From positions 1 through 11,426 of the forward strand of contig JADYZL010000155.1 of NCBI GenBank assembly GCA_020853155.1: DNA of 11,426 nt, read 5' to 3'. Of this stretch, positions 6,114 through 11,426 are shown one piece after another. Numbering within the stretch: the first letter of the stretch is position 1; the number at the start of each line of letters is the position of its first letter. The translations under genes and the position numbers were made by a program. The notes beneath the pieces were generated by a model that was not told the origin of the DNA, made no database searches, and worked only from the letters and a program-made list of their open reading frames with translations. This stretch comes from Bryobacterales bacterium. Lineage in GTDB: Bacteria > Acidobacteriota > Terriglobia > Bryobacterales > Bryobacteraceae.

Positions 6114-9050
6114 TCAGAATTCGAGCCGCAACGCCACCTGACCTTGGCGGGAATCGAACGCGCTGGTCGCCATCCCGAATGTGGGGGAACTGAGGATGGC
6201 GTCCGGCACATTGTAGTTGGCGCGATTGAGGATGTTGAAGCTCTCCAGCCGGAGTTCCGCGCGCAGCCGTTCCGTGAGGGAAAAGCGCTTCTGCACGGAG
6301 GCATTCCACTGCAGGTAACCGCCGGATCGTTCCGTGTTCCGGCCGATGGTTCCGTAGCGGCCCGCAAGCGGGGTGATCTGCCCCCGCGCCACCCCCGGCG
6401 CCAGCCGGAACGGATTGCGCCCGCCCCCATCGCGGAGCAGCGTGCCCTCGATATCCAGGATGCGGTTCGTGTTCACACCGAGCGGCGTATCCGTACCGGA
6501 GTATAGGGTCACCGGCATGCCGCTTCGCGCGTAGAGCACGCCGGCCAGTTGCCATCCGCCCAGCCAGCGGCGGCCCTCGAACAGGGGCAATTCCCAGAGA
6601 TAACTGAGGTTGGCGATCTGCCGGATATCCGTATCCGCCGGCCCGCGGTTCAGCCCCCAATCGTTGGGGTTGAGGGGAAGCATGTTCGCGGGGAGTTGCA
6701 GGTTGCTGTTGGGGATGTCGCTCACCTGGTCAATCGATTTCGCCCAGGTGTAGCTGCCCGTCAGGAGCAACGACCGCCCTCGCCAGGTCAGGGAACTCGC
6801 GAGGCCATGATAGTTGGAGTTCGCCGCCGTTTCGAGCCGCGTGACGACGCCCACCGTTGGGTCCGGCCGCAGGGCCTGCTTGAGTCCATCGCCGCCGTTG
6901 GGTTGCGAAGCGCGCGCGAGGCGGGAGGCGACGGTGCCCACGTAGCCCACGCTCGCCAGCAGCGACGTGCCTAGGGATTGCTCCACCGTCGCCTGGAAGT
7001 GCTGCGCATAGGGCTGACGCATGTTCCGGTCCGGGATCACCAGGCCGCTTGGAATCTGCGTTGTTGCGCCGGCCAGGAGATCGGGGAATGCCGGCGCGCT
7101 GTTCGCCACGCTTTCCACGAGCGGCGGGTTGTACCGGGTCAAGCCGATAAAATCCCATTCGAGCACGTTGTAATAGAGGCCCCAGGCCGCGCGCAACATC
7201 GTGCGCCCGTCTTCGCGCAGCCGGTAGGCCAAGCCGGCCCGAGGGGCCCAATTGTTGCGATCCGGTTGAAAGCGGAATTGCTCCGGAATGAGGCCGTTCA
7301 CTTCCGCGGGCACACTGTTGAACTCGTAGCGCAGGCCGAGGTTCAGGGACAGCCTGGGGCTGAGCTGCCAATCGTCCTGCACATAGGTATTGATTTCGCT
7401 GCCCCGCAGGCCGATATAGGGATTCCCGATGTTGCGGCTGTAAGCGGCGGCGCGCCCGGCGAGGAACTGGTCAATGTTGTTGAAGCGCAACTGGCCCATG
7501 AAGAGGGTATTGTAGGTGCCGTTGTTGAACTGAATGCGGCGCGCGGCCAAGCCCATCTTCCAGGTATGCGCGCCGTGAAGCAGGGTGAGGTCGTCGGTCC
7601 ATTGGAAGTTGTTTTGCGCCGTGATGCGGCCCAGATAGCGGGGATAGCCCGCGGAACTGAGGCCGTTGACGATCAGAAAGCCGAGTTCTCCGTTCACGCC
7701 GGGATCGCCCAGGAACGGGCTCGATTCGAAGGCATCGTTCACGGCGAAGCGCGTGAAGTTGAACCGCGCCTCATTCACCACGGTTGCGCCCGGCGTGAAG
7801 ACGTGGTGGAGGGAGTGCGCTTGCGGGCCGCTGATCGAGTTCGCGCGGGCCCGGGAAGCGAGAAACCCTCGGTCGTCCGTGGAGCGCAGATAGCTGGAGC
7901 GAGTAAAGAAGCGTTGCCGCTGCCCCGGCGTATAGTCGGCGCGAACCAGGAACGTGTGGGTATCGCTCACCTGGTTCAGGTTCGCCCGGAAGAGATTCGT
8001 GCCGGGCAGGTTGGGCTGCGGATACAGCGCCACCAGCGGACGCACGGACGCCACCGCGCGCTGGCGCTGCGCATCGCTCAAGGTCAACACGGTGAGCGGG
8101 GACGCCGTCCGGCGGATGACTGCCTCGTAGTTGCCGAAGAAGAAAAGCTTGTTCGCGATGAGGGGGCCCCCGATCCGTACTCCCGGCTGGTTGTAGCGGA
8201 CGGGCGGCTTCCGGGCATCGAAGGTATTCCGCGCGGAAAGCGTGTCGTGCTGCAGGTAGTGATACGCCGCGCCGTGCCAGACATTGCCGCCGCTGCGCGT
8301 CACCACGTTCATCACGGAGCCGTTCTGCCGGCCATACTCCGCCTTGAAGTTGTGGGTGATCACCTGGAGCGATTCGATGGATTCGGAGGGGACCATCTGC
8401 TCGCTGGGCCCGCGGCCGGGGAAGAGCCCTCCCTGGATCTCATTGAAGTCGTTCGAATCGATGAGGTAGTTGTTGTTCCGCGTGCGCGCACCGGCCACCG
8501 CGAAGGGGCGGTGCGGCTGCGTCGTCGGGTTCACCGTTGCCGTGAGAAAGGCCTGGTTCCGGAAGTTGCGTCCTTCGACGCCGAGGCTCATGGGCAAATC
8601 CTGCATCTGGCGCGGGCCATACCCCGCGCTCAATTGGGTCCCCTCATTACCTCCGAGCGCCGCCACCACTTCAATGGCTTCGTTTGCGCCTTGCACAGTG
8701 AGCAGCGCGGCGTCGATGCGCCGGGCTTCGCCGGGGCCGAGCCGGATGCCGGACTTGCGCACGTCCCCGAACGAAGGCGCGCTCACGGTGAGTTCATAGT
8801 CCCCGGGCGGAACCCGCAGGAAACGATACATCCCCTCGCCGCTCGCCATCGATACAAACGCTTCGCCGGTCGATTCGTTCCGCAAGGCTGCTTTCGCGGT
8901 GGAGACGCGGGCTCCGCTCGGGTCCGTGACGGCGCCTTGCAGGCTGGCAGAGACGCTTTGTGCGCGGAGGGCTGAACCCGGGGCGAGCAGGATCGCAAAC
9001 ATGCTCGCGAGGGGGAGGAACCGAACGGAAAAGGGGATAAGGCGTAACAT
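6114..9050 (-). CDS. TonB-dependent receptor, Oar-like, with N-terminal carboxypeptidase-regulatory domain
   Basis: This 978-residue outer-membrane protein is predicted to import or bind a large substrate using TonB energy; the substrate is unknown. A signal peptide occupies about residues 1-31 (hydrophobic FLPLASMFAILLAPG, cut near LRAQS). Residues about 35-120 are a carboxypeptidase-regulatory-like beta-sandwich (GAVTDPSGARVSTAKAALRN, then MYRFLRVPPGDYELTVSAP). The plug follows at about 130-260 (DSNDFNEIQGG, VITHNFKAEYGRQNGSVMNV and VTRSGGNVWHG). The remainder is the beta barrel, ending in LRLEF with the terminal Phe expected for outer-membrane insertion. The frame is open 40 codons further upstream, but ATG 9050 is chosen because the signal peptide begins there. 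The order of domains matches the large Oar-type receptor families of Acidobacteriota. It is convergent with tsaE and divergent from selC. Confidence 0.93.
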   Translation of the reverse strand: MLRLIPFSVRFLPLASMFAILLAPGSALRAQSVSASLQGAVTDPSGARVSTAKAALRNESTGEAFVSMASGEGMYRFLRVPPGDYELTVSAPSFGDVRKSGIRLGPGEARRIDAALLTVQGANEAIEVVAALGGNEGTQLSAGYGPRQMQDLPMSLGVEGRNFRNQAFLTATVNPTTQPHRPFAVAGARTRNNNYLIDSNDFNEIQGGLFPGRGPSEQMVPSESIESLQVITHNFKAEYGRQNGSVMNVVTRSGGNVWHGAAYHYLQHDTLSARNTFDARKPPVRYNQPGVRIGGPLIANKLFFFGNYEAVIRRTASPLTVLTLSDAQRQRAVASVRPLVALYPQPNLPGTNLFRANLNQVSDTHTFLVRADYTPGQRQRFFTRSSYLRSTDDRGFLASRARANSISGPQAHSLHHVFTPGATVVNEARFNFTRFAVNDAFESSPFLGDPGVNGELGFLIVNGLSSAGYPRYLGRITAQNNFQWTDDLTLLHGAHTWKMGLAARRIQFNNGTYNTLFMGQLRFNNIDQFLAGRAAAYSRNIGNPYIGLRGSEINTYVQDDWQLSPRLSLNLGLRYEFNSVPAEVNGLIPEQFRFQPDRNNWAPRAGLAYRLREDGRTMLRAAWGLYYNVLEWDFIGLTRYNPPLVESVANSAPAFPDLLAGATTQIPSGLVIPDRNMRQPYAQHFQATVEQSLGTSLLASVGYVGTVASRLARASQPNGGDGLKQALRPDPTVGVVTRLETAANSNYHGLASSLTWRGRSLLLTGSYTWAKSIDQVSDIPNSNLQLPANMLPLNPNDWGLNRGPADTDIRQIANLSYLWELPLFEGRRWLGGWQLAGVLYARSGMPVTLYSGTDTPLGVNTNRILDIEGTLLRDGGGRNPFRLAPGVARGQITPLAGRYGTIGRNTERSGGYLQWNASVQKRFSLTERLRAELRLESFNILNRANYNVPDAILSSPTFGMATSAFDSRQGQVALRLEF

Positions 9051-9165
9051 GACTGACAAATCCTGAGCGAGCCGTGTACTTTCAGGATCCCACGAAGCGT
9101 CTGCGGAGCGCCGCCGGAGCATCGGAGCATTGCGGTTTGGCCGCTGTCGAGACGCCAGGCAATGG

Positions 9166-9171
9166 TACACT
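9166..9171 (+). promoter_or_regulatory. Possible -10 box for the selC tRNA gene
   Basis: TACACT lies 6 bp before the first base of the tRNA, a plausible -10 position for a transcript starting at or near the tRNA 5' end. It matches TATAAT at 4 of 6 positions. No well-spaced -35 hexamer is evident, so this is weak. Confidence 0.2.
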
Positions 9172-9177
9172 CCAAAC

Positions 9178-9274
9178 GGAAGTCAATTCCGGCCGGTGCC
9201 GGGCTCGGGCTTCAAACCCGTAGTGCGCTGCGTCTCGTAGTGCAGGTGAGTTCGACCCTCACTGGCTTCCGCCA
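9178..9274 (+). tRNA. selC: tRNA-Sec (anticodon TCA)
   Basis: This 97-nt gene folds as a bacterial selenocysteine tRNA. The acceptor stem has 8 bp (GGAAGTCA, 9178-9185, with TGGCTTCC, 9263-9270), then G discriminator and encoded CCA (9272-9274). The T stem is GTGAG/CTCAC (9246-9250, 9258-9262) with loop TTCGACC, giving the 13-bp stacked helix typical of tRNA-Sec. The D stem has 6 bp (TCCGGC/GCCGGG, 9188-9193 and 9198-9203) closed by a CGGT tetraloop. The anticodon loop is CTTCAAA with TCA at 9212-9214. A long variable arm (9224-9231 paired with 9237-9244, eight pairs with two G-U) completes it. It delivers selenocysteine at UGA codons with SelA, SelD and SelB, none of which lies in this window. 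Confidence 0.96.
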
Positions 9275-9445
9275 TCCACTCCTCATTTCGTTTCGCCTCC
9301 TGGCCTCCCTGTTGGGGTCCATTCTGTACACGGAGCGGCACTGTACTCGCTGAAAATCACTGCGGCGCCGCAACTTCATGGAACACTTCGGGTTCAGCAA
9401 TCCATGGGCCTCGCAGGGGCAAATTAAGGATAAGGAGAGATACCG

Positions 9446-9910
9446 ATGAGATTCAAACACTTCCTCATGACCGCGCTCGCGGCTGGGTGTCTACTTTCGA
9501 CCGCGGCCACCGCGGAGACATCGAAGACGGTAACCAAAGAAGGCAAAAACGGGGGTACTTACGAGAAGGTGAAGACGCGCGACGGGAACGGCACGATTAC
9601 CACGGATAAGACCGTCACCAGCGCCAACGGCAAGACCGCCAGCAGCTCGGAAGTCCGCGATGTCAATGGTTCCGACGGCCAGCGTGGATACACCTCTACG
9701 AAGACCGGCCCCAATGGCAAGAGCCGCACAGAATCTCAGACTTGGACCAAGAACGACGATGGCACACGGACTCGCGCGCGCTCCGCGACAGGGAGGGCTG
9801 GCAAGACGCGCAGCGCCACTCTCGACGTGGGAAACGGCCAAGCAACGAATACGGTGGTTCATCGCAACGGAACAACGACCACCAGAACACGAACCCGCCG
9901 GCCCCGGTAG
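9446..9910 (+). CDS. Small secreted basic low-complexity protein of unknown function
   Basis: I do not recognise this 154-residue protein. It has a clear signal peptide (MRFKHFLMTALAAGCLLSTA, with cleavage near TAETS). The mature part is unusually rich in Thr, Ser, Gly, Asn, Lys and Arg and nearly lacks hydrophobic residues. Loose repeats built around 'NGKT', 'NGS' and 'NGT' turns recur (SANGKTASSS, VNGSDGQRGY, GPNGKSRTES, NDDGTRTRAR, GNGQATNTV, RNGTTTTRT), which suggests short beta-hairpin repeats. The C-terminus ends in an Arg-rich tail. Net charge is strongly positive, so it may bind acidic polysaccharide or nucleic acid outside the cell, but this is a guess. Start choice is secure: AAGGAGAG ends about 6 nt before ATG 9446. 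It sits alone between selC and a hairpin terminator candidate. Confidence 0.8.
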   Translation: MRFKHFLMTALAAGCLLSTAATAETSKTVTKEGKNGGTYEKVKTRDGNGTITTDKTVTSANGKTASSSEVRDVNGSDGQRGYTSTKTGPNGKSRTESQTWTKNDDGTRTRARSATGRAGKTRSATLDVGNGQATNTVVHRNGTTTTRTRTRRPR

Positions 9911-10678
9911 GACCGCAGCGCCGGAGCAAACGGACCAACAGCACAGCCGGCTGCCAGGGCCGGTTGTGCCCCCTATCACCCGCACGAGCCTCCCTCCGCC
10001 GCAGTTTCACCCTGTTTCCCGTGGGCGCTACCCTTGCGGCAAGCACGACGTTCGAGAGCGTTGATCCGAATTCCCGGATTGATCCGCTGCGGGCCTGGTT
10101 CGTGACTCCGTGCAAAACTTCTCGCTCACCAGCCTCGGTCCCCCCTTCCGAATCGCCCGCCAACCGGTCTCGTTTCCGCAAAAAAGCGACAATGTAACCA
10201 ATTCGGATTCACCCAGGTAGAGTGCGCTCCGTAAGCAAGCTCTTAACAAACTATTTTGCGTTACCGAGTGGGTTCATAGGTACTAACTCCAGCAAAGCCG
10301 CAAGTTCCGTCACGTCCTTCGGAAAGTGTCACAAATTCAGGTGTTTGACCCCTAAATTCAAGACATGAAGGGGCGGGAGGCTCACCCTGGAGCCGCCAAA
10401 AATAGGACAAATCTTTATGAGAAGGATCGGTCAATAAATAGCCGAATAAGGAATTAAATTCGTCGCGAAAATGTTTACAAATGGCCGAATCTTAGATATG
10501 TGAATACGCTTTGTAACACACCAAAACAAAGAGGCACACTCTTGTTCTAGTACCTATAGTACTCGCAGGACGCAGCTGTGAGCTTTTTGGATAAAAATAG
10601 AGAAGGTTTTTAGCGAGCGTTTCAGACCGTACTGGAACGTACCGATGAGAACTTAAAGACCATCGGAGTTGTTCTTCT
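9911..10678. other. Long intergenic region, mostly unassigned
   Basis: Apart from the hairpin at 9941-9969, I find no gene supported by motif or a convincing ribosome binding site. From about 10200 the sequence becomes AT-richer. A second hairpin, GGCTC-accctg-GAGCC (10379-10394) with an extra GGC/GCC pairing around it, precedes AAAAATAGG. Short palindromes occur: GAATT-a-AATTC (10451-10461) and AGTAC-ctata-GTACT (10549-10563). TATAGT at 10555-10560 overlaps the last and matches a -10 box at 5 of 6. TTTACA (10474-10479) with TATGTG 17 bp later is a weaker alternative promoter for the protease gene. These could be regulatory sites or a small RNA, but none can be named. Confidence 0.3.
9941..9969 (+). 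terminator. Strong hairpin after the secreted-protein gene, terminator-like
   Basis: GCACAGCCGGC (9941-9951), loop TGCCAGG, and GCCGGTTGTGC (9959-9969) form 11 consecutive pairs with one G-U. It lies 30 bp after the stop at 9910, the right place for a terminator. The tract after it is C-rich, not T-rich, so it is not a classic intrinsic terminator; it could block exonucleases or stall polymerase. Confidence 0.45.
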
Positions 10679-11426
10679 ATGCAGATTGCTGGCTTCCCTC
10701 GCCCTGGATTTCACGACAGATCCGGGCTCCTAACGATTTTAACTTCTCATATCACGCGTGTCGTTGCCTTGGCGGTTTTCCTGGTCCTGGTTTGTGGAGC
10801 CAGCTTTGCTCAAGTCGCTTCCCGTTCCTTATTTTATTCTTCGTCGTCCAATGCGGCCGCGGCCGACGTGATCGCATCTCCTTATGACCCCGTGGAGAAA
10901 CTGCGCAGCCGCACCATTGGCTTTGACGCCGAGGCGCTGAAAGGTTTGATTGAATCCGCCCGGACGAAGGCGGACGTTCGCAGTATTGCCCTGCCCTCCG
11001 CGGAACTGAATCTTTTCGAAGATACGTCCCTTCCGTTCTTCGCGGAATCCATCCGACCCACGAATGATGGCATCGGGCAGGTGCTCACGGGTCCGGTGGG
11101 TTACGGCCACGACGGCCAGGCCATCCTTACCATTTATCGTGGCGCGATGGCGGGTTCGGTCCGGCTGGCTAGCGGCGAGTTCTATCAGATCTTCGTTCCG
11201 GAGAACGGCGTAGGCGATGTGGAGCAGGTCCGCTTTCGTGGATACAACCACAACGAACTCGACTTTGTCGTCCCCGAAGGCGCCGGAGCGCCACTCCAAC
11301 CCGAAGATCGCCACAATGCGAAGGGCTCCGATCTGGCTCAGTATGCAAATGCAGCGGGTGGCAATTCCGTTGTCGACGTGATGGTGGCCTACACCGCGCG
11401 AGCGCGGGAAGCTCGCGGTGGCGCGG
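10679..11426 (+). CDS. Secreted zinc-metalloprotease-type protein, N-terminal part (runs off the window)
   Basis: The frame opens at ATG 10679, with CGGAG about 10 nt upstream, and stays open to the window end (about 249 residues). A signal sequence with a long N-region (about 27 residues) has the core RVVALAVFLVLVCGASFAQ (about 28-46). The region at about 70-205 looks like the N-terminal propeptide of bacterial M12/reprolysin-like secreted proteases, including 'GHDGQAILTIYRGAMAGSVR' and GEFYQIFVPENGVGDVEQV. The segment NSVVDVMVAYTARAREARGG matches the 'VDVMVVYTPAAR...GG' start of the catalytic domain in that family. The zinc-binding HExxH motif would lie beyond the window, so protease activity cannot be confirmed. 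Probably a self-standing exported enzyme; no partner gene is visible. Confidence 0.7.
   Translation, partial: MQIAGFPRPGFHDRSGLLTILTSHITRVVALAVFLVLVCGASFAQVASRSLFYSSSSNAAAADVIASPYDPVEKLRSRTIGFDAEALKGLIESARTKADVRSIALPSAELNLFEDTSLPFFAESIRPTNDGIGQVLTGPVGYGHDGQAILTIYRGAMAGSVRLASGEFYQIFVPENGVGDVEQVRFRGYNHNELDFVVPEGAGAPLQPEDRHNAKGSDLAQYANAAGGNSVVDVMVAYTARAREARGGA

Noticed and set aside
6090..6117. Possible bidirectional terminator between tsaE and the receptor gene.
   Set aside because: Only a 5-bp stem (GAGGC/GCCTC) with an 8-nt loop and no T tract; too weak to call.
6978..8975. A 665-residue open frame on the plus strand opposite the TonB-dependent receptor.
   Set aside because: It is antisense to the receptor and has no family motif or signal peptide; the receptor frame has conserved domains throughout.
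9275..9445. Attachment-site duplication or integrase beside selC, a common island insertion point.
   Set aside because: No repeat of the tRNA 3' end is visible elsewhere in the window and no integrase gene is present.
10299..10330. GCAAAGCC followed by a small stem, reminiscent of the c-di-GMP-I riboswitch core.
   Set aside because: The other conserved parts of that riboswitch, such as the GGCAAACC-type segment and tetraloop/receptor, are not found nearby.
1..11426. CRISPR array.
   Set aside because: No regularly spaced repeats were seen anywhere in the window.

Overview
The window looks like a chromosomal segment of a GC-rich soil bacterium, most likely Acidobacteriota of the Solibacter/Bryobacter type. 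This lineage call is an inference from three things: an Oar-like TonB-dependent receptor with an N-terminal carboxypeptidase-regulatory domain, a short secreted TonB-C protein, and a large PP2C/SpoIIE phosphatase beside housekeeping genes. No rRNA or other direct phylogenetic marker is present.

Layout. (1) Positions 1-1608 are a mobile-element-scarred zone read mainly on the minus strand. An IS200/IS605-type element (start of tnpA at 1-50, hairpin at 81-97) has interrupted a secreted TonB-C-domain gene (start at 421). Just upstream of that gene, 5 bp away, is a 61-residue ORF with an HELRH metallopeptidase-like motif (427-612). Next to it lies a decayed IS4-family element (623 or 750 to 1608) whose transposase carries a premature stop and an internal frameshifting deletion. 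(2) Positions 1932-6095 are a tight plus-strand operon: a membrane-anchored HAMP/PP2C phosphatase, a bifunctional NAD(P)H-hydrate repair enzyme, and tsaE for t6A tRNA modification. (3) Positions 6114-9050 hold one large minus-strand TonB-dependent receptor, convergent with tsaE. (4) At 9178-9274 there is a selenocysteine tRNA gene (selC) with a complete 8+5 bp acceptor/T helix, a long variable arm and anticodon TCA. It implies that the organism makes selenoproteins. (5) At 9446-9910 is a small, basic, low-complexity secreted protein followed by a strong hairpin. (6) Positions 9911-10678 are mostly non-coding and turn AT-richer toward the right. (7) From 10679 to the window end is the N-terminal part of a secreted zinc-metalloprotease-type protein.

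Working together. The 1932-6095 operon pairs metabolite repair with tRNA modification, the same neighbourhood as yjeF-tsaE in Escherichia coli, preceded by a signalling phosphatase. The receptor, the secreted basic protein and the protease are envelope or secreted functions. I do not see a convincing previously undescribed system. The least explained items are the HELRH-ORF/TonB-C gene pair, possibly the remnant of a toxin locus, and an arginine-rich palindromic insertion inside the NAD(P)H-hydrate epimerase domain.
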